Below, piece by piece: positions 1-9,679 of a DNA stretch of 46,815 bases (within the stretch, counting starts at the first letter, position 1; each line of letters starts with the position of its first letter). The translations under genes were made by a program, and so were the position numbers. This stretch comes from Deltaproteobacteria bacterium. GTDB lineage: Bacteria; Desulfobacterota; Binatia; UBA12015. The stretch lies in NCBI GenBank assembly GCA_016874715.1, contig VGTK01000017.1:1-46815 (forward strand), in the 5' to 3' direction. Under the pieces are notes generated by a model that was not told the origin of the DNA, did no database searches, and saw only the letters and a list, made by a program, of their open reading frames with translations.

Positions 1-240
1 CCGGCGGGCCGTGCGCGGCGATCTCGGCGCGCGCGGGGCAACGCGGCCCGGCGCGGCGCGCGTGCGCTGGCGGGCGTCGTACGCGCCCGGCGGGGGCGCC
101 TCGATGGTCCGGTCGCGATGGCCGGGTGGCCCTCGCGAAATCCGTCAAGGGCTGCACGCACAAAAAATGCTGCCCGACCAGGAAGGGCGGGTGGCGACAT
201 CACGACAACCGAGCGGAGTCTCGGCGATCGCATCGCGGAA

Positions 241-309
241 TCAGAACGAGTCCCGCAGCGTCCCCCGCTCCGCCGCGACGACCACGCTCGTATCGATCAG
301 CGTCCCCAC
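241..309 (-). pseudogene. VapC-like PIN-domain toxin, N-terminal remnant
   Basis: A 22-codon frame opening with GTG reads LIDTSVVVAAERG, which matches the first strand of PIN-domain VapC ribonucleases, including the first catalytic Asp of the DTS motif. It ends at a TGA right after GTLRDSF; a normal VapC has about 130 residues. The same frame beyond the stop reads a further 30 or so residues without convincing PIN similarity, and nothing PIN-like follows to the window start. The GTG overlaps the stop of the small upstream frame, as toxin and antitoxin genes usually do. Read as a decayed toxin that can no longer cut RNA; the rest of the acidic active site is missing. Confidence 0.6.
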
Positions 310-410
310 GGCGAGGGCTCGGCCGGTGGCTGCTCGCGGGTGATGCGATCGAGGTCGTCCGCGAACGCCTCGTCGATCGTCCGCTGATCCGGCGGGCGGC
401 GGACGCTCAT
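297..410 (-). CDS. Small VapB-like frame (37 aa) coupled to the DapB-like gene
   Basis: The frame encodes 37 residues (MSVRRPPDQRTIDEAF...), acidic in the middle and ending PSPWGR. Its ATG overlaps the stop of the upstream dehydrogenase gene as ATGA, and its own stop overlaps the GTG of the VapC remnant. The tight double overlap and the VapC-like partner suggest an antitoxin, but it is shorter than typical VapB proteins (70-90 aa) and shows no clear ribbon-helix-helix or AbrB-like DNA-binding segment. It may be the tail or a shrunken form of an antitoxin. It could be a chance frame; the protein-like composition and the overlaps argue against that. Confidence 0.4.
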   Translation of the reverse strand: MSVRRPPDQRTIDEAFADDLDRITREQPPAEPSPWGR

Positions 411-1477
411 CGCGCGTACATCGCGCCCGCGCACATCCCGACCGGCAGATCGAGGATCGACAGCACCCCCGGCTTCGCCGCGCACACCGCCGGAATCGCG
501 TTCAGCACGCGCAGCGCCGTCGCGACGAGGCCGCCCTCGTTGTGGTCGCCGCTCTCGCCGTTCATCTGCAGCTCGCAGAGGAACGACGGGTTGCCCCGGA
601 TGTCGACGCGGTAGCCGCCGTGCTGCGCGAGCTTCGGCCATTGCGGTGCAACGTCGTCGCGCAGCCGGGTCACGTGCTCGAGAACGATCTTCGGCTTGCC
701 GCCGACGATCGCCTGCACCTCGAAGCGCAGCCCCGCCTGCGTGCCCTTCGGGACTTCACCCGCGGGGATGCGGAACGTCGTCTCCGCGGCGGCCTTCTCG
801 TGCGTCTCGCGGATCTCCTCGACCTCGACGCCGAGCGCCGCGGCGATCACCCGGACGACGGCACCCCACGCCATCGTCAGCACGCCGGGGATCAGGATCA
901 GCGGCTGGTGATCGAGCGGCGCAGCAAAGCCCATGGTGTCGAACAGCACCGTGCCCTGGTCGTAGGTGTCGTAGTTGAGGATCTCCATCACGCGCACGGA
1001 GTCGACGCGCTGGCACGCGCCGAGCAGCGTGATCGGCAGCGCGTCGTTGGCGAAGCCGGGGTCGATGCCGGAGGTGAAGCACGAGGTGTTGCCCTTGCGG
1101 CAGGCGGCTTCGAGCTTCGCGACCGACTTCGGGTCCGCCGCAGGCGGGTAGATCAGCGACACGACCGAGGTCGAGACGACGTTCTTGCCGGCTTCCAGCA
1201 TGCGGCACATGTCGTCGATGGCCTCGGCGGGCCGGAGGTCGCCGGTCGCGGTGTACGACACGCAGTCGGCGTCGAGCTTCAGCAGCGCGTCCGCGTCGCT
1301 GGTCGCCTCGACGCCGCAGGGCGGCAGGCCGCACAGCTCGCCGGCGTCGCGGCCGACCTTGTCCTGGCCGTGCACCCAGAGGCCGACGAGCTCCAGGTCC
1401 GGACGCTGCAGGATGGCCCGCAGGGCCATCTTCCCGACGTTGCCGGTGCTCCACTGGATGACGCGATGACGACGCAT
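407..1477 (-). CDS. Dihydrodipicolinate reductase-like NAD(P)-dependent oxidoreductase
   Basis: The 356-residue protein begins RHRVIQWSTGNVGKMALRA, the nucleotide-binding G-x-x-G pattern found in the DapB-like / 2,4-diaminopentanoate dehydrogenase group, which differs from true lysine-pathway DapB and is larger. A central SGIDPGFANDALPI segment is typical of this group. The family reduces or oxidises amino- or imino-type substrates with NAD(P)H; the substrate here cannot be read from sequence. The gene has its own ATG just inside a 150-base divergent region shared with the nitronate monooxygenase, so the two could be co-regulated in catabolism. Its stop overlaps the small VapB-like frame. Confidence 0.8.
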   Translation of the reverse strand: MRRHRVIQWSTGNVGKMALRAILQRPDLELVGLWVHGQDKVGRDAGELCGLPPCGVEATSDADALLKLDADCVSYTATGDLRPAEAIDDMCRMLEAGKNVVSTSVVSLIYPPAADPKSVAKLEAACRKGNTSCFTSGIDPGFANDALPITLLGACQRVDSVRVMEILNYDTYDQGTVLFDTMGFAAPLDHQPLILIPGVLTMAWGAVVRVIAAALGVEVEEIRETHEKAAAETTFRIPAGEVPKGTQAGLRFEVQAIVGGKPKIVLEHVTRLRDDVAPQWPKLAQHGGYRVDIRGNPSFLCELQMNGESGDHNEGGLVATALRVLNAIPAVCAAKPGVLSILDLPVGMCAGAMYAR

Positions 1478-1628
1478 TCCGGCGGTCTATCCCACACCGC
1501 GCGCCGTTGACAACGCGTCACGAGGGCCGGGGCCGCCCGGACGCACGGGACGCGAGCGTGCGGTCGGGGCTCGCGTGACCCGTGTAACGGCTGCTATATC
1601 CCGCCGATCACCCCGAGGAGGTTCTGTC

Positions 1629-2747
1629 GTGCACACCGAGCTTTGCGATCGTCTGGGGATCGAGTTGCCCATCTTCGCCTTCACCCACTGCCGCGACGTC
1701 GTGGTCGCGGTGTCGCGCAACGGCGGCTTCGGCGTGCTGGGCGCGGTCGGCTTCTCGCCCGAGCAGCTCGAGGTCGAGCTCAAGTGGATCGACGAGCACA
1801 TCGGCGACAAGCCGTACGGCGTCGACATCGTCATCCCCGGAAAATACGAGGGCATGGGCGAGATGGACCCGGCGAAGCTCGAGGCGACGCTGCTCGCCGC
1901 GATCCCGGCGCAGCACCGGCAGTTCGCCGCGAAGCTGCTCACCGAGGCGGGCGTGCCCGAGCTGCCGCCCGAGGAGCGCCACCACCAGCTGCTCGGCTGG
2001 ACCGCCGCCACCGCGAGCCCGCAGGTCGACGTGGCACTCAAGCACGAGAAGGTGCGCCTGATCGCCAACGCGCTCGGCACGCCGCCGGAGGACGTCATCG
2101 AGCGCGTGCACGAGTCGGGACGCCTCGTCGCCGCGCTGTGCGGCAGCCCGCGGCAGGCGCTCGCGCACAAGAAGGCAGGCGTCGACATCATCATCGCGCA
2201 GGGCACCGAGGGCGGCGGCCACACCGGCGAGATCGGCAGCCTGGTCCTGTGGCCGCAGGTGATCGACGCGGTCGCGCCGACTCCCGTGCTCGCGGCGGGC
2301 GGCATCGGTAGCGGACGCCAGATCGCGTCGGCGCTCGCCGTCGGCGCGGCGGGCGTGTGGACGGGCTCGCTGTGGCTCGCGGTGGACGAAGCGGAGGCGC
2401 CGCCGGCGCAGCGGCAGTCGTACTTCGACGCGACCAGCAAGGACACGGTGCGCTCGCGCTCGGTCACCGGCAAGCCGTGCCGCATGCTGAAGAACGAGTG
2501 GACCGAGGCGTGGGAGAAGCCCGAGTCACCCGGCTACCTGCCGATGCCGCTGCAGGGCATGGTCACGATGGACATGATCACGCGCACGCACCGCTACGCC
2601 GACAAGGCGCAGAAGGTCGCGTTCAATCCGGTCGGCCAGGTGGTCGGCATGATCAACGAGTCGCGCTCGGTGCGCGCGGTCATCCAGGACCTGGTCGCGG
2701 ACTACGTGGCCTCGGTCGAGCGCCTGCAGAACCTGATGCCGGGCTGA
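1629..2747 (+). CDS. Nitronate monooxygenase / 2-nitropropane dioxygenase family flavoprotein
   Basis: The chosen GTG start lies 8 bases after a GAGGAG ribosome site; the frame is open further upstream but that part has no family similarity. The 372-residue product shows the FMN TIM-barrel signature of the family: IELPIFAFTHCRDVVVAVSR at the N-terminus, KKAGVDIIIAQGTEGGGHTG in the middle (GGHTG phosphate/active-site loop with the catalytic-type His) and LAAGGIGSGRQIASALAVGA near the end. Members oxidise alkyl nitronates, and many environmental paralogues have unknown substrates. A strong GC hairpin follows the stop. Confidence 0.85.
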   Translation: MHTELCDRLGIELPIFAFTHCRDVVVAVSRNGGFGVLGAVGFSPEQLEVELKWIDEHIGDKPYGVDIVIPGKYEGMGEMDPAKLEATLLAAIPAQHRQFAAKLLTEAGVPELPPEERHHQLLGWTAATASPQVDVALKHEKVRLIANALGTPPEDVIERVHESGRLVAALCGSPRQALAHKKAGVDIIIAQGTEGGGHTGEIGSLVLWPQVIDAVAPTPVLAAGGIGSGRQIASALAVGAAGVWTGSLWLAVDEAEAPPAQRQSYFDATSKDTVRSRSVTGKPCRMLKNEWTEAWEKPESPGYLPMPLQGMVTMDMITRTHRYADKAQKVAFNPVGQVVGMINESRSVRAVIQDLVADYVASVERLQNLMPG

Positions 2748-2776
2748 TCCGCGCTCGGTCGGAGCCGGACGTGCTA

Positions 2777-2805
2777 CGGGCGGACTCCCCACGGGGGTCC
2801 GCCCG
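2777..2805. terminator. GC-rich hairpin between convergent genes
   Basis: CGGGCGGAC and GTCCGCCCG form a perfect 9-bp inverted repeat, with an inner CCC/GGG extension and a short loop. It lies 30 bases after the nitronate monooxygenase stop and before the 3' end of the convergent GGCT-like gene, so it could end transcription from both sides. There is only a short TT tail, as is common in such GC-rich genomes. Confidence 0.65.
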
Positions 2806-2924
2806 TTCGCGTCTCGTGCCCCGCGTTCGCCATGGCGCCCGGGGGTGTACCGCGCGGTCGCGTGCGTGCGATGAACACGCCGTGCCGGCTCCCTCCTCCG
2901 TGGTCGGCGAAGCCGATGCGGACG

Positions 2925-3347
2925 TCAGAAGACCTCGGCAGCCTCGCCGGTGCGGCAGTGCTCGAGGTAGCGCGCGAGGTGCTCGCGCCGGAAGCGCTCG
3001 ACGTCCCACGGCGTGTCGTCGAGCAGGTGCGCGTATGCCGGCGGCACGACGTAGACCTGCGCCGACCGCGCTCCCTCGGCGGCGGCGACGCGCAGGACGC
3101 GCCGCTGGTAGCTCTCGCCCTCGAAGCGGTCGAGGCGGGTGAGGGCGTCGTCGTCGACGTCGAGCCACAGCACACCGTCGATCGATGCGGACGCCGCCTC
3201 GCGCGCCCCCGGATAGACGGCGCCGCGCACGCAGACGCGCTCCCAGCCGTCGAGGCGGGCCGGAACGCTCGCGTGGCGCGCGCCGGCGACCGCCTCCATC
3301 ACCTCGGCGAACAGCAGAGTGCCGTAGGTGAAGACGTGCGCGCTCAC
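2925..3347 (-). CDS. Gamma-glutamylcyclotransferase (GGCT/AIG2)-like protein
   Basis: The 140-residue protein starts at a GTG that overlaps the TGA of the upstream gene (GTGA), so the two are translationally coupled. It opens with HVFTYGTLL, the YGTL substrate-binding loop that defines the GGCT-like fold, and has DRFEGESYQRR, which carries the conserved Glu and Tyr/Arg of the active cavity. Length agrees with single-domain bacterial members. These enzymes turn gamma-glutamyl compounds into 5-oxoproline, but bacterial AIG2-like paralogues are mostly of unknown function. The coupling suggests a job with the upstream two-domain protein rather than glutathione turnover. Confidence 0.8.
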   Translation of the reverse strand: MSAHVFTYGTLLFAEVMEAVAGARHASVPARLDGWERVCVRGAVYPGAREAASASIDGVLWLDVDDDALTRLDRFEGESYQRRVLRVAAAEGARSAQVYVVPPAYAHLLDDTPWDVERFRREHLARYLEHCRTGEAAEVF

Positions 3348-4435
3348 GCCAGTCCGTACTTGGGGAACGGTCCGAAGAAGCCGTGCTCGTGCAGCCCGAA
3401 TCCGGTCTTGCCAGTACCGACGATCTCGAAGCGCGCGGCGTGGTCGACGATGCCGAACCAGCCCCAGGTCGCGAGCTCCTGCATCGTCCATTCCTTCCCC
3501 TGCACGACGAGCTTCCCCTGGTACATGCCGTGCCGCCAGTCGCTGTCCATGCCGTAGCCGGTGCCGACCGCGACGAAGCAGTGCGTGAGCGGCGTGACCT
3601 TGATGGAGAACGGGCCGCCGGGCGCCTTCGGGAAGTGCAGCGTGGACGGGGCGAGGATCATGCGCGCGCCGCCCTCGACCAGCGTGTGCTCGTACGCGGG
3701 CTCGCCGAGCCACTCCGGCTCGCGCTTCGGGTCGTTCCACACCCGGATCGCCTCGGACAGCGTGCGCTTCCCGTCGGGCTCCTCCTGGACCATGTAGAGC
3801 AGCGAGTGGTCGTCGAACTGCATCGGCGCGTAGTTCCACATGCCGACCATCTGCCCCTCGCCCTGACGGATGCCCGGCGGCTCCGCCTCGCCGACCGGAC
3901 GCACGCCCCACGAGCGGTCGCGCGTGCCCCTCCAGCGGTCGGGCGTGACGGCGAACTTCTCGCCCTTCACCTCGAGCGTGCCCTCCCACGTCCCGGTCTG
4001 GAAGAAGCGCTGCGTGTCGAACAGCACGCGGCCGTGCTTGCGGATGTACTGCCGCGGCTCGAGGAAGGCGTCGATCGCGGCGTTCCAGACGAGGTCGTAC
4101 GCGATGCCGTGCTCGGTGGGCTCGAGGACGAAGCGCAGCTTCTTCAGCGGCTCGATCACCTCGATGCGGAACGGTCCCACCGAGGTGTCCATGCGGTCGC
4201 CGAGCTCCTTCGAGGCGCGCACCACGACGTGCGCGTCGCCGCGCCGCACGACCGCGAACGCGTCCTGCACGGCGAGGTTCGGGTACTGGCCCATCCCCAT
4301 GACCATGAACAGCTCGTCGCTCGAGCCGTGCAGGTTGAAGTAGTAGCGGTCGTAGAAGTTGCGATCGCTGGTGCCGGCGTGGCGAATGACCTCGGAGACC
4401 TGGTGCAGAGGATAGTCGTCCATCCTGGAGAGCAT
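3344..4435 (-). CDS. DUF7064/7065-like two-domain beta-barrel protein, function unknown
   Basis: The frame can be read further upstream, but protein-like sequence begins at MLSRMDDYPLHQVSEVIRH, giving 363 residues (a second ATG four codons on is also possible). The N-terminal half (DRNFYDRYYFNLHG, MVMGMGQYPNL) and the C-terminal half (long beta strands, ending FFGPFPKYGLA) look like the paired lipocalin/AttH-like halves common in mycobacteria, sphingomonads and Binatota next to lipid and steroid degradation genes. No catalytic motif is visible and there is no signal peptide. Family naming is from memory of the pattern; the role, perhaps binding a hydrophobic ligand, is inference. Confidence 0.6.
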   Translation of the reverse strand: MLSRMDDYPLHQVSEVIRHAGTSDRNFYDRYYFNLHGSSDELFMVMGMGQYPNLAVQDAFAVVRRGDAHVVVRASKELGDRMDTSVGPFRIEVIEPLKKLRFVLEPTEHGIAYDLVWNAAIDAFLEPRQYIRKHGRVLFDTQRFFQTGTWEGTLEVKGEKFAVTPDRWRGTRDRSWGVRPVGEAEPPGIRQGEGQMVGMWNYAPMQFDDHSLLYMVQEEPDGKRTLSEAIRVWNDPKREPEWLGEPAYEHTLVEGGARMILAPSTLHFPKAPGGPFSIKVTPLTHCFVAVGTGYGMDSDWRHGMYQGKLVVQGKEWTMQELATWGWFGIVDHAARFEIVGTGKTGFGLHEHGFFGPFPKYGLA

Positions 4436-4532
4436 CGAGCGGGCATACGGGCGGCGGGGCCGTGCTGTCAATTCGTGGCGACGCGCGATGCCGCGGTGCG
4501 CGCGTCGTCGCGCGCACCCTCGCGTGCTCGGG

Positions 4533-5516
4533 TCAGGGCGGGCACGCCCCGGGAAGCAGCGTCCCCCCGTTGATCGCACACAGCTGGGCGATCGCGGCCG
4601 GATCCGGCGAGCCGAAGTACTCGCTGGTGCCGATCGCGCCGCCTCCGACCGAGCAGCACGTCACGGCCGCTCCGCATTGCGCGCTGGCGCATCGCAGGGG
4701 CGTCCACGTTCCGCTCTGGCCTTCGCAGAAGCTGCGGAAGGCGTCGGCGAGTGGCGACCCCGAGGGGCCCGTGACGCCGCCGTTGCAGCTGCCCAGCTCG
4801 GGATGGTTCACCTCGCAGCAAGCCCAGCCGTCGGCCGAGGGCGCCGGCGATCCCGTGGGAGCCGGCGTCATGCTCGGTGCCGGCGTCGGCGTGGCCGCCG
4901 GGGCCGTGACGGCTGCGACCGTGCTTGCGACGAAGGCGCCCGTCGCGGCTCCGAAGGCCGCAGCATCGACGCTCGCGGTGCACCCACCGCGGGCATCGAC
5001 CCGCGCGAACGCGTCTGCCAGGGCATCCTGTACGCGCCTGTCGCAGGCGACATCGCTCGCGGCGCGCCGCACGGCAGCCGCGCGGCAGCGGAGCTTGCCC
5101 ACGAACGCGCGCGACACCGAGCGGACCTTGCTGCGCGCGCAGCGCAGCGACGCCTCGGTCGGCGGGCCGAGCGGCGGCAGCGCAGGTGGGGCGAACGTCG
5201 CGACGGCTCCGGCGACCCAGGAGTCGAGCGCGAAGCCGAGGCGCGCGGCGCCGAGGCTGCTGGCGCAGCCACCCTTTGACTGCGCGCGCGCGAAGGCATC
5301 CGCGAGACGCGTCTGCGCGCGCTCGAGGCAGGCGGCCGCGGACGTCGAGCCACGCAGCACCTCGTCCGCGTGACAGCGGAGCTTCGCCGCGGTCGCCCCG
5401 GCGACCGCGCGGACCTTCGCCGCGCCGCAGCGGACGGCGGGGCCGGTGGCGGCAAGGACGTGCGCCCCGATCAGCGTGGCTCCCAGAACGACCGTGCGGA
5501 CCATCGCATTGCGCAT
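4533..5516 (-). CDS. Secreted Cys-repeat protein with two tandem four-Cys repeats
   Basis: The ATG at the 3' coordinate sits 7 bases after GAGGG and starts a clear signal peptide (MRNAMVRTVVLGATLIGAHVLAATG). Two repeats of about 55-60 residues follow, each with four Cys in the same places: C-x(5)-VR-x-V...KLRC-x-A...C...LADAFAR...GGC. Then come a Pro/Thr/Ala-rich linker (TPTPAPSMTPAPTGSPAPS) and a C-terminal domain of about 85 residues with CC pairs (WACCEVNHPELGSC, TCCSVGGG). The design is that of an exported, disulphide-stabilised surface or periplasmic protein. No enzyme motif is seen. It is single, facing the divergent ATPase gene. Confidence 0.7.
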   Translation of the reverse strand: MRNAMVRTVVLGATLIGAHVLAATGPAVRCGAAKVRAVAGATAAKLRCHADEVLRGSTSAAACLERAQTRLADAFARAQSKGGCASSLGAARLGFALDSWVAGAVATFAPPALPPLGPPTEASLRCARSKVRSVSRAFVGKLRCRAAAVRRAASDVACDRRVQDALADAFARVDARGGCTASVDAAAFGAATGAFVASTVAAVTAPAATPTPAPSMTPAPTGSPAPSADGWACCEVNHPELGSCNGGVTGPSGSPLADAFRSFCEGQSGTWTPLRCASAQCGAAVTCCSVGGGAIGTSEYFGSPDPAAIAQLCAINGGTLLPGACPP

Positions 5517-5735
5517 CTGGCGTCCCTCGTCTCTCCGCGTGCGGACGGGATCAGTCTCCGTCCATGCGTTGGCGGCGTGTACCGCGGTTCTGGCGGCGGT
5601 CAATCTGCATTTGCCGGGGTGGAGGAAAGAGGAGGTCGCCCGCGTCGCTCGCGGGCCGCGAATCGACGACGTCGGGTAGAGATTCCCGGATGCGCCGGCT
5701 CCACTACTTCAATTCATCATGATAGTTTGAATCTC

Positions 5736-6884
5736 ATGTTCAAGCGTAGCCTGGTCCTGCCCGCGCCGGCCACGGAGAGCTTCTTTCTCTGGGGGCCGCG
5801 CCAGACGGGGAAGAGCACGTTGCTGCGGGCAACCTATCCCGACGCTCTCTGGGTCGATCTCCTGAAGGCGGACGAGTATCGCCGCCATCTGCAGAACCCG
5901 GAGAGGCTTCGGGAGGATCTCGCGGCTCGGACCGACGTGCGCCAGGTCGTGATCGACGAGGTGCAGAAGGTCCCGGCGCTGCTCGACGAGGTCCACTGGC
6001 TGATCGAGAACCGCGGGGTCCGCTTCGCGCTCTGCGGCTCGAGCGCCCGGAAGGTGAAGCGCGGTGCTGCGAACCTGCTCGGTGGAAGGGCGCTCCGTTA
6101 CGAGCTGCACGGACTCACCGCGGTCGAGCTCGGGTCGGACTTCGACCTCGATCGGATGGTCAATCACGGCTTCCTGCCGCGCATCTACGAGTCGTCGCGC
6201 CCGCAGCGATTGCTCGAGTCCTACGTCGCGGACTACCTGCGGGAGGAGGTCGCGGCCGAAGCGCTGGTCCGCAACCTGCCGGGCTTCTCGGGTTTCCTCG
6301 AGAGCGCCGCTCTCGCCGACGCCGAGCTGGTCAACTTCTCGACGATCGCTCGCGACTGCGGCGTTTCGAGCCACGCGATCAAGAGCTACTTCGGCATCCT
6401 CGAGGACACTCTCCTCGGGCGCTGGCTTCCGGGCTACGTCAAGCGTGCGAAGCGACGCGTGATCGCGGCACCCAAGTTCTACTTCGCCGACACCGGCGTG
6501 GTGAACCACCTCGCGCGGCGCGGCTCCCTGCAGCGCGGCTCGGAGCTCTTCGGGAAGGCGTTCGAGAGCTGGGTCTTCCACGAGCTGGTGGCTCGGAACG
6601 CGTACTCGGGAGCGCTAGCACGTCTGACCTACTGGCGGCTGGCGAGCGGCATCGAGGTCGACTTCGTCGTCGACGACCTGCGCGTGGCGATCGAGGCCAA
6701 GGCGACCATCAAGGTCACCTCCGACCATCTCAAGGGCCTGCGTGCGCTCGCGCAGGACCACCCCCGCGTCGGGGAGCGCTACGTGGTCTGCCTGGAGCCC
6801 CGCGCTCGGCGCACCGACGACGGCATCTGGATCCTGCCGTTCGCGGAGTTCCCCCGGCAGCTCGATGCCGGAGCGATCCTGTGA
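5736..6884 (+). CDS. DUF4143-type AAA ATPase (AAA_14)
   Basis: The 382-residue protein has a Walker A GPRQTGKST at residues 20-28, Walker B VVIDEVQK at 71-78, the family's ALCGSSARKVKRGAANLLGGRA arginine region, and a C-terminal nuclease-like piece GIEVDFVVDDLRVAIEAKAT resembling a PD-(D/E)xK core (D...E-x-K). Such ATPases are common, scattered and readily exchanged; roles are unknown, though some neighbour toxin-antitoxin genes. The ATG follows an unusually AT-rich stretch carrying the repeat ATTCA-11-TGAAT (5712-5732), which may be a promoter or operator. A truncated relative lies at 8980-9489. Confidence 0.85.
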   Translation: MFKRSLVLPAPATESFFLWGPRQTGKSTLLRATYPDALWVDLLKADEYRRHLQNPERLREDLAARTDVRQVVIDEVQKVPALLDEVHWLIENRGVRFALCGSSARKVKRGAANLLGGRALRYELHGLTAVELGSDFDLDRMVNHGFLPRIYESSRPQRLLESYVADYLREEVAAEALVRNLPGFSGFLESAALADAELVNFSTIARDCGVSSHAIKSYFGILEDTLLGRWLPGYVKRAKRRVIAAPKFYFADTGVVNHLARRGSLQRGSELFGKAFESWVFHELVARNAYSGALARLTYWRLASGIEVDFVVDDLRVAIEAKATIKVTSDHLKGLRALAQDHPRVGERYVVCLEPRARRTDDGIWILPFAEFPRQLDAGAIL

Positions 6885-6947
6885 GGGCGGCGCGCGCTGC
6901 CAACCCGCGGCACTTCGGCTAGAAGGAAGCATGGACAGGAGAACGTC

Positions 6948-8594
<1,647 letters not shown>

Positions 8595-8694
8595 ACGGCG
8601 CGCCGTGCGGGGAGTCCGCGCGCCGATCGACGATGTGCAGTGACCTGCTGGGGGGGGAAGCTGTTCTGCCCGGAGTGTCCGATCGTACTCGACA

Positions 8695-8712
8695 GTGCAT
8701 GCACATGCATGT
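8695..8712. promoter_or_regulatory. Overlapping palindromes, candidate antitoxin operator
   Basis: GTGCATGCAC (8695-8704) and ACATGCATGT (8703-8712) are both perfect 10-base palindromes that overlap by two bases. They lie 13-30 bases before the putative antitoxin start. Ribbon-helix-helix antitoxins bind such short palindromes to repress their own operon, so this is a plausible operator; binding is inferred. Confidence 0.45.
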
Positions 8713-8724
8713 CCTTCTGTAACG

Positions 8725-8963
8725 GTGCGAACGACCATCGAAATCACGACGCCCAGCGCGCCGAGCTGCTCGAGCTCGCCGCTCAGAGTGGAGAAAAGGG
8801 CTTCTCCGCGATCGTGCGTGACGCGATCGATCACTACGTCGAGGAGCGCCTCGGGCGCCGCGACCTGGTGACTCGCGCGCTGCAGACGCTCGGTACGCTC
8901 GACGACGAGGCGGCGTCGGCCCTCGAGCGGTCGGTCCGCGACCTGCGCGGCACCCGGCGATGA
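8725..8963 (+). pseudogene. Ribbon-helix-helix antitoxin (VapB-like), frameshifted
   Basis: From GTG 8725 the first frame reads VRTTIEITTP, the beta strand of ribbon-helix-helix antitoxins, then loses the pattern. One base later the next frame continues exactly as the family should: QRAELLELAAQSGEKGFSAIVRDAIDHYVEERLG, to a stop at 8963. A single missing base in the CCC at 8752-8754 would join the two into a normal protein of about 79 residues. The same second frame is open upstream, but that translation is nonsense for the family. The break may be real or a consensus error. The stop overlaps the ATG of a toxin-gene stub. Confidence 0.7.
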
Positions 8964-8977
8964 TCGTCTTCGACTCG
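8960..8977 (+). pseudogene. VapC-like toxin start, only six codons left
   Basis: ATG overlaps the antitoxin stop (ATGA) and reads MIVFDS, the usual opening of PIN-domain toxins (MIVLDSS...). After that the sequence belongs to the antisense ATPase remnant, so at least 95% of the toxin gene is gone. The overlap with the antitoxin is what identifies it; six residues alone would prove nothing. Confidence 0.45.
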
Positions 8978-8979
8978 GT

Positions 8980-9489
8980 GAGGAACTCGCGAAAGCTGAA
9001 CGGTCGAATCACGGTCGCCATCCCGCGGCCGCGAAGAGACGTGTGGACCTCGCGCGACAGGAGGCGAGCAGACGATCCCGAGACGACGACCTCGATCCGC
9101 TCGCTGTCGAGCACGCGCCGGACGAAGCGCTCCCAGCCCGGAATCAGCTGGATCTCGTCGAGGAACCAGTGCGCGGTCTCTCGTCCGCGCAGGGTGGGGT
9201 GTGCGCGATAGTACTCTTCCAGCAGGAACCCGAGTTGCTCCACGCCGATGCCGGCCAGGCGGTCGTCGTCGAAGCTGATGTACACCGCGCGTTCCGCGGG
9301 GACCCTCGACCGGCGTTCGGCGAGCAGCTGGCGGAGGAATGTCGTCTTGCCGGCGCGGCGCATCCCGATCACCGAGTGCGCCTTGTGGGCAATTCGTGGC
9401 AGGTGCACCTCGCGGCGCGTCCATGGCGCCGCCTCTGTCGGCTCGAACGCGGCGTTGAGCTTCTCGAGCAGGACCGGGTGAAGCGGCAT
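8980..9489 (-). pseudogene. DUF4143-type AAA ATPase, N-terminal 170 residues only
   Basis: The frame begins MPLHPVLLEKLNAAF and shows Walker A GMRRAGKTT, Walker B HWFLDEIQLIPGWE and the conserved VVVSGSSARLLSREV ... SLRGRG ... RPFSFREFL. Right after FREFL (about 8980) the family sequence stops and the frame runs on as antisense of the toxin-antitoxin genes until 8431. The C-terminal half, including the DUF4143 domain, is missing. Full-length relatives have about 380-430 residues. The protein, if made, keeps the ATPase core but has a meaningless tail. A complete distant relative lies 3 kb away at 5736-6884. Confidence 0.75.
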
Positions 9490-9679
9490 GACGAGACGAA
9501 AGGATCAGGCAAGAGTGGACGTCTGTCAAAACCGGAAGTTGTATAATCTGGCCGTCCTAGAGAGCCACTTTGCGTACCCGCCGACACCGCTAAGCAGGAC
9601 ACTCCACCGGTCTGGAGCTGCATCTGCCGCCGGCCCGATCGCCTGGACCTCGTCGCGCGCGGTGCGATAGGCAAGGCGC

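Noticed and set aside
8640..8753. Cys-rich leader (CWGGKLFCPECPIVLDSACTC) in frame with the antitoxin
   Set aside because: It looks like a zinc-ribbon at first sight, but the other frame gives the normal antitoxin start VRTTIEITTP, and the palindromic operator lies within the leader.
9542..9547. Perfect TATAAT on the + strand before the LLM gene
   Set aside because: No -35 element at 16-18 bases; a TTGACA exists on the other strand (9529-9524) without a matching -10, so no promoter is called.
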